A stretch of 18,743 nt of DNA from assembly GCA_037968835.1 (NCBI GenBank), contig JBBKWG010000063.1, forward strand, positions 1 through 18,743, in the 5' to 3' direction. Position numbers and translations under genes: made by a program. Numbering within the stretch: position 1 is the stretch's first letter; every line of letters starts with the position of its first letter. The notes below the pieces were generated by a model that did not search any database, had not been told where the DNA came from, and worked only from the letters and a program-made list of their open reading frames with translations. This DNA is from JBBKWG01 sp037968835 (GTDB lineage Bacteria > Pseudomonadota > Alphaproteobacteria > Rhodobacterales > Rhodobacteraceae). This document shows positions 6,663 through 13,205 of this stretch, in pieces.

Positions 6663-7538
6663 TTAACGCGTCGGCACTGGCGTCTCGCCGCGATAATCAT
6701 AGAAGCCACGGTCGGTCTTGCGCCCCAGCCACCCGGCCTCGACGTATTTCGTCAGAAGCGGGCAGGGGCGATATTTCGTATCGGCCAATCCGTCGTGAAG
6801 GACGTTCATGATCGCAAGGCAGGTATCCAGACCGATGAAATCGGCAAGCTCCAGCGGTCCCATCGGATGATTGGTTCCAAGCTTCATCGCCTGGTCGATG
6901 GACTTCACGTTGCCGACACCTTCATAGAGCGTATAGACCGCTTCGTTGATCATCGGCATCAGGATGCGATTGACGATGAAGGCGGGGAAATCCTCGGCTG
7001 TGGCGGAGGTCTTGCCCAATTTCTCGACGACGGCGTGCAGGGTGTTGTAGGTTTCCTCGTCCGTCGCGATGCCGCGGATCAGTTCGATGAGCTGCATCAC
7101 CGGAACCGGGTTCATGAAGTGGAACCCCATGAATTTTTCGGGTCGGTCGGTCCGGCTCGCCAGTCGTGTGATCGAGATCGAGGATGTGTTCGAGGTCAGG
7201 ATCGTCGTCGGCTTCAGATGCGGCACAAGGTCTTCGAAGATCGCCGTCTTGACGGTTTCCCGCTCGGTCGCGGCTTCGATCACCAGATCCATCTGACCCA
7301 GATCCGACAGCTTCATCGTGTCGCTGATGCGGCCCATCGCGGCGTCTCGTTCTTCCTGCGTTATCTTTTCGCGCGACACCTGCCTGTCCAGATTGGCTTC
7401 GATCAGGGTGCGGGCGCGGTCCAGCGCGTCGCGGCTGACATCGGTCATCAGCACGTCATAGCCTGCCAGCGCAAACACATGAGCAATTCCATTGCCCATT
7501 TGACCGGCGCCGATCACTCCAACTGATTTGATGTCCAT
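6663..7538 (-). CDS. hbd: 3-hydroxybutyryl-CoA dehydrogenase
   Basis: A 291-residue NAD(P)-dependent dehydrogenase that interconverts 3-hydroxyacyl-CoA and acetoacetyl-CoA type substrates in fatty-acid, butyrate or polyhydroxybutyrate metabolism. The Rossmann motif is GVIGAGQMGNGIA at 7-19. NTSSISI lies at 117-123, and the catalytic pair is His140 in GFHFMNPVP and Glu152 in QLIE. The C-terminal dimerisation domain contains FIVNRILMPMINEA and HPMGPLELADFIGLD, typical of the single-function 3HCDH family. Length is normal. I start at the ATG at 7538, with GAGGAGC at 7549-7543; an upstream in-frame extension adds 31 unlike residues and is rejected. It lies on the same strand as etfBA, with an opposite-strand DUF6473 gene between them. 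A promoter-like pair and an inverted repeat lie upstream. Confidence 0.93.
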   Translation of the reverse strand: MDIKSVGVIGAGQMGNGIAHVFALAGYDVLMTDVSRDALDRARTLIEANLDRQVSREKITQEERDAAMGRISDTMKLSDLGQMDLVIEAATERETVKTAIFEDLVPHLKPTTILTSNTSSISITRLASRTDRPEKFMGFHFMNPVPVMQLIELIRGIATDEETYNTLHAVVEKLGKTSATAEDFPAFIVNRILMPMINEAVYTLYEGVGNVKSIDQAMKLGTNHPMGPLELADFIGLDTCLAIMNVLHDGLADTKYRPCPLLTKYVEAGWLGRKTDRGFYDYRGETPVPTR

Positions 7539-7561
7539 GGACGCTCCTCGCATTCGGCGCG

Positions 7562-7591
7562 ACCATAGGCGCTTGCCCAAAGCCGGTGCAA
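7562..7591 (-). promoter_or_regulatory. Possible hbd promoter
   Basis: Reading towards hbd, TTGCAC (7591-7586) and TATGGT (7567-7562) are separated by 18 bases and end 23 bases before the hbd ATG. The -10 matches four of six consensus positions and the -35 only the first three. No better pair is visible in the 150-base spacer. Weak call from sequence alone. Confidence 0.3.
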
Positions 7592-7610
7592 GGGGCGAAG
7601 GCGAAATCGT

Positions 7611-7635
7611 AAAAATGCGGGCTTTAGGCATTTTT
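7611..7635. promoter_or_regulatory. Perfect inverted repeat, candidate operator between hbd and the DUF6473 gene
   Basis: AAAAATGC at 7611-7618 and GCATTTTT at 7628-7635 form an exact 8-base inverted repeat with a nine-base spacer, in the spacer between two divergent genes. It lies just upstream of the possible hbd promoter and 53 bases before the DUF6473 start. Since no gene ends here, a terminator role is unlikely and an operator for a dimeric regulator is more plausible. I cannot name the regulator. The repeat itself is certain; its function is inference. Confidence 0.45.
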
Positions 7636-7688
7636 CAATACCAAGCGGCGATGGTTGCGAAAGGTATCAATCACCCTGGCGAGCGGCT

Positions 7689-8591
7689 GTGGAATCTGAA
7701 GGACTTGAACGAACGGCGCTGGACTATGCGCATTGTCGCTATGGCGGGTCTCGCATCGACTTTCGCGGTCCTGTCCGGCCGCTTGACGGACCCTACATTG
7801 CCACTATCGGGGGCAGCGAAACCTATGGCAAATTCTGCGCCGCGCCCTTTCCCGACCTGCTTGAAGCGATGACCGGCGAGCCGGTTGTCAACCTTGGGTG
7901 CATGCACGCGGGATTGTCGATCTTCAGCCAGGATGCAGATGTATTGCGGATTGCGGGCCGCGCCCGGATGAGTGTCGTTCAGATACTTGGCGCGCAGAAC
8001 ATGTCGAACAGGTTCTATTCCGTGCATCCCCGGCGCAATGACCGGTTCCTGGGCGCATCGGCGCGAATGCAGGCGCAGTTTCCAGAGGTCGATTTCACCG
8101 AGTTCAATTTCACCGGACATCTCGTGCAAAGCCTGGCGCGGACTGCGCCGGAGCGGTTCCACAAACTGCACGAGGAATTGCAGGAAGCCTGGGTCAGCCG
8201 GATGCGCAGTATCCTTGCGCCGACGAACGGCAACGCGGTGCTGTTATGGCTGGCGCGGCGTCGTCCCGAAGACGCATGGGACGTGAGCGATCCGTTTGAT
8301 CCGCTCTTTGTCGATCGCGAGATGCTGGAGGCGTTGTCACCCCATATCGCCGGGATCGTGGAGGTTTCACCCCCGGCGATCGACGACAACGCATCGCTAT
8401 CGGGCAAGTTATACGCAGAAAGCGAGGCTCAGGCGGCTGCCGCCATGCCGGGGCCGGATTTTCACATCAACGTGGCACAGGCGCTGGCACCGGTTCTTTC
8501 ACAGGATGCGGCGAATACAAAATGGCGCGACCGGTCTGATCCGGACGCGCCATGTGGTCTGGATGAACCGGCGATCAGAGCTTCTCGATAA
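7689..8591 (+). CDS. DUF6473 family protein, possible SGNH-hydrolase-like fold
   Basis: A 300-residue protein that I recognise as the DUF6473 family of Rhodobacterales; its function is not known. There is no signal peptide or membrane segment. Conserved-looking blocks are CRYGGSRIDFRGP at 16-28, TIGGSETYGKF at 39-49, VVNLGCMHAGLS at 66-77, GAQNMSNRFYSVHPRRNDRF at 101-120 and DFTEFNFTGHL at 135-145. GGSET with Ser43, the NLG block, GAQN with Asn104 and a late DFHIN with His259 follow the order of the four SGNH-hydrolase blocks, so an esterase-like or transferase-like fold is possible (inference). The start is GTG at 7689 with a weak GGCGAG ribosome site; it fits the usual family N-terminus. 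The last 25-30 residues are unlike a domain and are encoded across the etfA terminator hairpin, with 17 bases overlapping etfA, which converges from the other strand. Confidence 0.8.
   Translation: MESEGLERTALDYAHCRYGGSRIDFRGPVRPLDGPYIATIGGSETYGKFCAAPFPDLLEAMTGEPVVNLGCMHAGLSIFSQDADVLRIAGRARMSVVQILGAQNMSNRFYSVHPRRNDRFLGASARMQAQFPEVDFTEFNFTGHLVQSLARTAPERFHKLHEELQEAWVSRMRSILAPTNGNAVLLWLARRRPEDAWDVSDPFDPLFVDREMLEALSPHIAGIVEVSPPAIDDNASLSGKLYAESEAQAAAAMPGPDFHINVAQALAPVLSQDAANTKWRDRSDPDAPCGLDEPAIRASR
8514..8553 (-). terminator. Rho-independent terminator of the etfBA transcript
   Basis: Reading on the minus strand, ATGGCGCG (8553-8546), one A, CCGG, a six-base loop, CCGG, one mismatched base and CGCGCCAT (8529-8522) make a strong stem, followed at once by TTTTGTATT. 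It begins 21 bases after the etfA stop. On the plus strand the stem is not followed by T bases, so it should stop only the etf transcript. It lies inside the 3' coding end of the DUF6473 gene. Confidence 0.78.
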
Positions 8592-9501
8592 GCTCCGGCA
8601 CGGCGGTAAACAGATCGGCGACAAGTCCGTAGTCGGCGACCTGAAAGATCGGCGCTTCCTCGTCCTTGTTGATCGCGACGATGATCTTGGAATCCTTCAT
8701 CCCCGCGAGGTGCTGGATAGCGCCCGAAATGCCGACCGCGACGTAGAGATCCGGGGCCACGACCTTGCCGGTCTGGCCAACCTGCCAGTCGTTCGGTGCA
8801 AACCCGGAATCGACGGCCGCGCGCGACGCGCCGACTGCGGCACCCAGCTTGTCCGCCAGCTTTTCGATCAGCGCGAAGTCGTCCTTCGATCCGACACCGC
8901 GACCACCCGATACGACGACGCCTGCGGATGTCAGTTCGGGGCGATCGCTTGCGGCGACCTTGTCTTCGACCCACGAACTGAGGCCCGGATCAGCTACCGC
9001 CGAAATCGACTCGATAGGAGCACTACCGCCATCGCCAGCCGCATCGAACGTCGATGTTCGCACCGACACGACCTTGGTCGCATCCACCGACCTGACGGTC
9101 TGGATCGCGTTGCCCGCATAGATCGGACGCTCGAAGGTGTCACCGTCGACGACGCCCGAAATATCCGTGATGACCATCACATCCAGGAGCGCCGCAAGCC
9201 GCGGCAGAACGTTCTTGGCGTCCGTCGTCGCGGGCGCGACAATGTGGCTGTAATCGCCCGCGATGGACTGGATCAGCGCCGCCGTCGATTCCGCAAGGCG
9301 ATGACCCAACGACGGGTCCTCGGCCACGAGCACCTTGGTCACGCCGTCGAGTTTCGCCGCCGCCGCACCCGCTGCCGACGCCGAAGCGCCGGCGCAGAGT
9401 ATGGTGACATCGCCCATCATTTTCGCGGCGGTGAGTGCCTTGGCGGTCGCGTCGACAGACAATTCGCCATTGGTCACTTCGGCCAGAAGAAGTACCGCCA
9501 T
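8575..9501 (-). CDS. etfA: Electron transfer flavoprotein alpha subunit
   Basis: A 308-residue FAD-binding alpha subunit of electron transfer flavoprotein, which takes electrons from acyl-CoA and related dehydrogenases and hands them to ETF:ubiquinone oxidoreductase. The N-terminal alpha/beta domain (about 1-185) starts MAVLLLAEV and contains SHIVAPATTDAKNVLPRLAALL. The C-terminal FAD domain has SGGRGVGSKDDF, AVGASRAAVDSGF, QVGQTGKVVAPDLYVAVGISGAIQHLAGM and INKDEEAPIF; the PDLYVAVGISGAIQH run is the family signature. Length is exactly usual. The ATG at 9501 shares one base with the etfB stop (TGATG), so the two are translationally coupled. A clear terminator follows 21 bases after the stop. 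The 3' end overlaps the opposite DUF6473 gene by 17 bases. Confidence 0.96.
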   Translation of the reverse strand: MAVLLLAEVTNGELSVDATAKALTAAKMMGDVTILCAGASASAAGAAAAKLDGVTKVLVAEDPSLGHRLAESTAALIQSIAGDYSHIVAPATTDAKNVLPRLAALLDVMVITDISGVVDGDTFERPIYAGNAIQTVRSVDATKVVSVRTSTFDAAGDGGSAPIESISAVADPGLSSWVEDKVAASDRPELTSAGVVVSGGRGVGSKDDFALIEKLADKLGAAVGASRAAVDSGFAPNDWQVGQTGKVVAPDLYVAVGISGAIQHLAGMKDSKIIVAINKDEEAPIFQVADYGLVADLFTAVPELIEKL

Positions 9502-10259
9502 CAGAGTGCCCCCACTTCTTTGAGTTTCGCCACGAGTTCATCCACCGAACCGACGATTTCGCCCGCTTTACGTGTTTCGGGTTCAGTGGTCTTGACGATT
9601 TCCAGTCGCGGCGTGACATCGACGCCGTAGTCGGCCGGGGTCTTTTCGTCCAAAGGCTTTTTCTTGGCTTTCATGATATTGGGAAGCGAGGCATAGCGCG
9701 GCTCGTTCAGGCGCAGGTCGGTCGAGATGATTGTCGGCATCGTCACCTTGATTGTCTGAAGCCCACCATCGACTTCGCGCGTGACGACCGCATGATCGCC
9801 GTCGATATCGACGTTGTTGGCGAAGGTCGCCTGGCTCCAACCCGTCAGCGCAGCCAGCATCTGGCCCGTCGCGTTCATGTCGTTGTCAATCGCCTGCTTG
9901 CCGCACAGCACAAGGCCGGGCTTTTCCTCGTCGCAGATCGCCTTCAGGATTTTCGCAACCGCCAGCGGCTCGATGTCCGTGTGCACATCGTCGGCCGCAA
10001 TCACAAGGATCGCCCGATCCGCGCCCATGGCCAATGCCGTGCGCAGCGTTTCCTGCGATTGCTTCACGCCGATCGAGACGGCGATAACCTCGTCGGCTTT
10101 TCCGGCTTCGCGCAGGCGGATGGCTTCTTCCACCGCGATCTCATCGAACGGGTTCATCGACATCTTGACGTTCGCAAGATCGACACCGCTGCCGTCCGCC
10201 TTCACGCGGACCTTCACGTTATAGTCGATCACGCGTTTGACAGGCACCAGCACCTTCAT
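9501..10259 (-). CDS. etfB: Electron transfer flavoprotein beta subunit
   Basis: A 252-residue beta subunit that pairs with EtfA and binds AMP. The start MKVLVPVKRVIDYNVKVRVK is characteristic. NPFDEIAVEEAIRLREAG near 37-54 and the block GLVLCGKQAIDNDMNATGQMLAALTGW, which includes the AMP-binding region, are well preserved. The late segment LRLNEPRYASLPNIMKAKKKP is the EtfB signature region that docks with partner dehydrogenases. The ATG at 10259 has a clear AAGGGAG ribosome site at 10274-10268. It is first in the etfBA transcript, which must start in the 142-base spacer shared with the divergent VOC gene; I could not place the promoter with confidence. Conserved length and motifs make this certain. 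Confidence 0.96.
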   Translation of the reverse strand: MKVLVPVKRVIDYNVKVRVKADGSGVDLANVKMSMNPFDEIAVEEAIRLREAGKADEVIAVSIGVKQSQETLRTALAMGADRAILVIAADDVHTDIEPLAVAKILKAICDEEKPGLVLCGKQAIDNDMNATGQMLAALTGWSQATFANNVDIDGDHAVVTREVDGGLQTIKVTMPTIISTDLRLNEPRYASLPNIMKAKKKPLDEKTPADYGVDVTPRLEIVKTTEPETRKAGEIVGSVDELVAKLKEVGAL

Positions 10260-10401
10260 CTGCGTAACTCCCTTAAGATCATTCCCGGCAGGGTGTATCG
10301 AAGGCTTGGGTGAGAAAACAGCGCAAAATCGACGCGTTTCGGTCCGGCGACGCCGCGTTTTGTGTTATGCACTTTGCGATCATCCAAACGGGGACAGCGA
10401 A

Positions 10402-10761
10402 ATGGAAAAAGTTACGGGCATCGGCGGAATCTTCTTTCGCGCAAAAGATCCGGGCGGACTGGCGAAATGGTATGAGGAAATGCTGGGGATCAATGGCGCC
10501 CCGACGGACATGGAATCCGTTCCGTGGGTGTCGCAGGAGGGTATCACGGTGTTTGCCCCGTTTGGCGCGGATACCGATTATTTTCCGGCGGATCGCGCCT
10601 TCATGCTGAACTTCCGGGTGGCCGATCTCGACGCCATGCTGGCGCAACTTCGCGGCGCAAACATCGATGTTGCCCTTGAGCAGACAATGGAGGGGATCGG
10701 ACGTTTCGCCCGGATTCACGACCCCGAGGGCAATCCGGTGGAATTGTGGGAACCGGTCTAG
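10402..10761 (+). CDS. VOC (glyoxalase/bleomycin-resistance/dioxygenase) family protein
   Basis: A 119-residue single-module protein of the vicinal oxygen chelate superfamily. It starts MEKVTGIGGIFFRAKDPGGL, followed by AKWYEEMLGI, VFAPFGADTDYF, FMLNFRVADLDAMLAQLR, and ends GRFARIHDPEGNPVELWEPV, where Glu115 is the usual C-terminal metal ligand. The substrate is unknown; such proteins include lyases, epimerases and dioxygenases. The reading frame is open further upstream, but that part is not VOC-like, so I start at the ATG at 10402, where GGGGA lies about seven bases before. It is on the opposite strand to the genes on both sides. Its TAG stop shares the four bases CTAG (10758-10761) with the stop of the cobalamin adenosyltransferase gene. 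A link to B12-dependent acyl-CoA metabolism, for example epimerisation, is possible but not shown by sequence. Confidence 0.88.
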   Translation: MEKVTGIGGIFFRAKDPGGLAKWYEEMLGINGAPTDMESVPWVSQEGITVFAPFGADTDYFPADRAFMLNFRVADLDAMLAQLRGANIDVALEQTMEGIGRFARIHDPEGNPVELWEPV

Positions 10762-11330
10762 CGGTTGGCACCGGGCTTCCACAGCACATCACCGCGCCCG
10801 TCATCGTTCGCGATGCGGGCGGCGACGAAGAACCAGTCCGACAGCCGGTTGAGATAGGTGACGGCAGCCGTATTGACGGATTCGATCGTCGCCAATTCGA
10901 CCGTCAGCCGCTCGGCGCGTCGCGCAACGGTGCGGCACATATGCAATTGGGTCGCCAGCGGCGTTCCGGCTGGCAGGATGAACGAGCGCAGCGGTTCAAG
11001 CCGCTTGATCATCGCGTCGATCTCGCGTTCCAGCCGCGCGGTTTGCTCGTCGACCATGCGCAGAACCGGATACCCGGCTTCACCGTCCTTTTCCATTTCC
11101 GGACGGCAGAGATCCGCGCCAAGGTCGAACAGGTCGTTCTGAATGAGGCTGAGCAATAGATCGGTATCGGCGTCCGCCACCAGCCGCGCCGTCCCGACGG
11201 TCGCGTTCAACTCGTCGACCGTGCCATAAGCCGTGACCCGCGCCGAATGCTTGGACACGCGCGTGCCGTTGCCCAAAGCGGTCTCTCCGGCATCCCCGGT
11301 CTTGGTGTAAATCTTGTTGAGAACGACCAT
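10758..11330 (-). CDS. pduO: PduO-type ATP:cob(I)alamin adenosyltransferase
   Basis: A 190-residue enzyme that transfers the adenosyl group of ATP to cob(I)alamin or a corrinoid precursor, giving the coenzyme B12 needed by mutases such as methylmalonyl-CoA mutase. Annotation pipelines often call it cob(I)yrinic acid a,c-diamide adenosyltransferase. The ATP-binding N-terminus YTKTGDAGETALGNGTRVSK (8-27), YGTVDELNA (35-43), CRTVARRAERL (132-142) and YLNRLSDWFFVAAR (159-172) are the PduO family motifs; the CobA/CobO fold is different. The ATG at 11330 is served by GGAGG, which lies over the stop region of the preceding HIG1-type gene three bases away, so the two are surely one operon. The 3' end meets the VOC gene in a shared CTAG. 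Confidence 0.94.
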   Translation of the reverse strand: MVVLNKIYTKTGDAGETALGNGTRVSKHSARVTAYGTVDELNATVGTARLVADADTDLLLSLIQNDLFDLGADLCRPEMEKDGEAGYPVLRMVDEQTARLEREIDAMIKRLEPLRSFILPAGTPLATQLHMCRTVARRAERLTVELATIESVNTAAVTYLNRLSDWFFVAARIANDDGRGDVLWKPGANR

Positions 11331-11333
11331 GTC

Positions 11334-11540
11334 TTAACCTCCCGAGTTCCGGACAAGCACGAAAATCAGGATCAACGCGACAGCGACGGCTTGGGCGTAA
11401 ATCCGGTAACGCATGATCCGGTTGGCGTGCTTCTTGTTGAAATCGCCGCCTTTGGCAAAACCTCCGATGCCAGTCAGCAGAATGCCCAGCACGATCAGAA
11501 CGGCGATGGCGACGACGATGAAAAGCGGATCCTGTAGCAT
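11334..11540 (-). CDS. Small two-helix membrane protein, HIG1-like (twin transmembrane)
   Basis: A 68-residue protein starting MLQDPLFIVVAIAVLIVLGI. It has two hydrophobic helices (about 5-26 and 44-64) joined by a polar loop GGFAKGGDFNKKHANRIMRYR. This two-helix shape with the basic link is that of the HIG1/twin-transmembrane family, which in other organisms associates with respiratory complexes such as cytochrome oxidase. That role is known for the family and only inferred here. The start is the ATG at 11540 with GGAGG at 11549-11545; a longer in-frame start adds nine residues and is rejected because it ignores this ribosome site. It ends three bases before the cobalamin adenosyltransferase start and contains its ribosome site. 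The SDR gene lies 72 bases upstream on the same strand. Confidence 0.85.
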   Translation of the reverse strand: MLQDPLFIVVAIAVLIVLGILLTGIGGFAKGGDFNKKHANRIMRYRIYAQAVAVALILIFVLVRNSGG

Positions 11541-11612
11541 GGTGCCTCCGGGGCGATTTCCCGACATCTAGAGCAGCCGCGCGTGAAAGCGAAGAACCTC
11601 GGTTAGCGGCAA

Positions 11613-12449
11613 TCAGCCACGCTCAAGAATGCGGTCGATGAGAACCGTTGGAAGGATACGGCGCGCGATGTCGGCTGCATAGGTCGGCGTGGTCACGAAA
11701 TAGCGTGCCTTCGGCGCGCGGGATTCGAGTGCGTGGATGAGTTTCGCGGTCACAGCCGAGGCGGGTTTCTGGAACGGCGATTGGTCGCTGCCCGCGTAGA
11801 GTCTGTCCAGCAGCTTGGATTTATAGAAGTCGGCACGCCCGGAATTTTCCCAGTCCACCCAGCGTTCGAACTGGGCAATTGCATTCTTGCGAAAGTCGGT
11901 CTCGATAGGCCCCGGCTCGATCAGCGAGACGCGGATGCCGCTGCCGCGCAACTCCATGCGCAAGGTGTCGGAGTGCGCTTCGAGCGCGAATTTTGTCGCG
12001 ACATAGGCGCCGCGAAACGGGGTCGAAACCAACCCGAGGATGGACGAGCAATTGACGATCCGCCCGTGCCCCTGAGCCCGCATGGCAGGAATGATCCGGC
12101 GTGTCAGATCATGCCAGCCGATGAAATTCGCATTGAATATCGCCGACATCGCGTCGCGTGGGATATCTTCAAGCGGCCCGGGGATCGCGTATGCGCCGTT
12201 GTTGAACAGAGCGTTGAGGGTGCCGCCCGTGCGTTCCAGAGTCTCGGCGGCGGCGGTGGCAACACTGTCGGAATCCTCATAGTCGAGCGTGAAGCTTTCC
12301 AACCCTTCACCGCGCAACCGTTCGGCATCCTCGTCCTTGCGGCACGTCGCCAGAACGCGCCATCCGCGTTGGGAAAGCGTCGCTGCCGCGTCATAGCCGA
12401 TGCCCGAGGAGCAGCCGGTGATGAGGATGGATTTCGTGCCCGATGTCAT
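11613..12449 (-). CDS. Short-chain dehydrogenase/reductase (SDR), classical type
   Basis: A 278-residue classical SDR oxidoreductase using NAD(P)H; the substrate is unknown. The cofactor motif TGCSSGIG is at 11-18, NNGA at 83-86, the catalytic serine region NCSS at 133-136 and the active-site YVATK gives Tyr149 and Lys153. IEPGPIETDF around 190-200 is the usual post-active-site loop. ATCRKDED after the second strand, with Arg37, favours NADP(H). The C-terminal 60 residues are longer than minimal SDRs and resemble the retinol-dehydrogenase-like subgroup. I choose the ATG at 12449; a GTG four codons upstream has no ribosome site. The gene is 72 bases upstream of the HIG1-type gene on the same strand and follows the SH3-protein gene by 89 bases, where a -35-like TTGACA lies. 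Confidence 0.9.
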   Translation of the reverse strand: MTSGTKSILITGCSSGIGYDAAATLSQRGWRVLATCRKDEDAERLRGEGLESFTLDYEDSDSVATAAAETLERTGGTLNALFNNGAYAIPGPLEDIPRDAMSAIFNANFIGWHDLTRRIIPAMRAQGHGRIVNCSSILGLVSTPFRGAYVATKFALEAHSDTLRMELRGSGIRVSLIEPGPIETDFRKNAIAQFERWVDWENSGRADFYKSKLLDRLYAGSDQSPFQKPASAVTAKLIHALESRAPKARYFVTTPTYAADIARRILPTVLIDRILERG

Positions 12450-12479
12450 GGCTGGACCCACTTGTTAAAGAGGTCGCAT

Positions 12480-12508
12480 GACAAAGCGAACGCAACGCAG
12501 GTTGTCAA
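12480..12508 (-). promoter_or_regulatory. Possible SDR promoter with an overlapping inverted repeat
   Basis: A perfect -35 hexamer TTGACA (12508-12503) is followed after 17 bases by TTTGTC, a poor -10, 30 bases before the SDR ATG. TGACAA and TTGTCA in the same stretch form a 6-base inverted repeat with a 17-base spacer (12507-12479), so a regulator could bind over the promoter. Sequence-only inference. Confidence 0.3.
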
Positions 12509-12538
12509 TGAGAGTCAGACCCGGCGTGACCGCAGGCT

Positions 12539-13057
12539 TCAGCCCGGTGCCCGGTCCGAGAGGTATTTGCGGAAGATCCAGCCGGAGACAGAGCCGTCGG
12601 TTGTCTGGATTTCGATCCAATCGGCGTTCGGATCGCTCAGCACTTTGGTTCCGGTGCCCAGCGACAACGTCGCCACCACGGGGTTTTCGGTGCCGGGACC
12701 GGCGCGCAGGTTGACCATGGTTCCCGAGACGTACCAAAGTTCCTCGACCGCCTGAAGTTCTGCTTCGCTCGGCTCGGCTTCGACGGCTGCGATCAGGCCG
12801 CGCAACGACGTTTCGCCGACCCGGCCTGCCCGCTGTGCAGCGCCGGCAGCCAAAGCGACTTCAACTGCTTCGACATCCGACAGTCCTTTGTACGTGACGA
12901 CGGATTCTGCGGACGCGGGAGTTACGAACGAAGCCAATGAAAAACCCAATCCTTCGGATGCGCTTTGACGTGCGACGATTTCGCCGTCTGCACGCTCGCC
13001 CCCAATGAGCAAAATGCCATAAAAGGCGACGAGAGTGACGAGGATTAGCTTTATCAT
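12539..13057 (-). CDS. Membrane-anchored bacterial SH3-domain protein
   Basis: A 172-residue protein of unknown function. It starts MIKLILVTLVAFYGILLIGG, a single hydrophobic helix (about 3-20) that acts as an anchor or uncleaved signal. A low-complexity Ala/Glu-rich middle follows (about 50-105), then a bacterial SH3 (SH3_3) domain at about 108-168 with LWYVSGTMVNLRAGPGTENP, VLSDPNADWIEI and SGWIFRKYL. Such domains usually lie in the periplasm and bind peptidoglycan or proteins. The segment TPASAES near 46-52 looks like a signal-peptidase site but is far from the helix. I start at the ATG at 13057, with a G-rich GGGGGGAAA ribosome site; a longer open frame to 13231 runs into the parC promoter region and is rejected. 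It is divergent from parC. Confidence 0.85.
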   Translation of the reverse strand: MIKLILVTLVAFYGILLIGGERADGEIVARQSASEGLGFSLASFVTPASAESVVTYKGLSDVEAVEVALAAGAAQRAGRVGETSLRGLIAAVEAEPSEAELQAVEELWYVSGTMVNLRAGPGTENPVVATLSLGTGTKVLSDPNADWIEIQTTDGSVSGWIFRKYLSDRAPG

Positions 13058-13152
13058 CTGGTTTCCCCCCGGAAACTTCGAGTCTTCTTCAGGCGCGGCA
13101 GCACGCTGATTGCAAAGATGAAATGCTGTCGGGGCGAGAAAAGTTCCCTCAT

Positions 13153-13167
13153 CGGGATGCGATCCCG
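13153..13167. repeat. Perfect short inverted repeat in the parC / SH3-gene spacer
   Basis: CGGGATGCGATCCCG is a 6-base stem with a GCG centre, in the 148-base spacer between the divergent SH3-protein and parC genes, 38 bases before the parC ATG. It may be an operator or an RNA hairpin in the parC leader; no T-run follows. Two GANTC sites (13080-13084 and 13180-13184) lie either side. Its last base is the G of an alternative parC GTG at 13167, one reason I do not use that start. Confidence 0.4.
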
Positions 13168-13205
13168 TGTTTACCCACCGATTCAGGACAGCTATCACAT
13201 CATCT

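Noticed and set aside
6636..7526. Open frame of 296 codons opposite hbd
   Set aside because: Antisense shadow of hbd; no ribosome site and no family resemblance.
8296..9630. Open frame of 444 codons on the plus strand across the DUF6473 end and etfA
   Set aside because: It runs in another frame through two well-supported genes and reads as an Arg/His/Asp-rich sequence without motifs.
10237..10401. Longer N-terminal form of the VOC protein
   Set aside because: The extra 55 residues start inside etfB on the other strand and resemble nothing in the VOC family; the ATG at 10402 has a ribosome site.
11733..12755. Open frame of 340 codons on the plus strand opposite the SDR gene
   Set aside because: Antisense shadow of the SDR gene, which has all its catalytic motifs.
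13167..13205. GTG at 13167 as an earlier parC start
   Set aside because: It adds 13 residues unlike ParC N-termini, lies at the edge of the CGGGAT/ATCCCG palindrome, and has no ribosome site.
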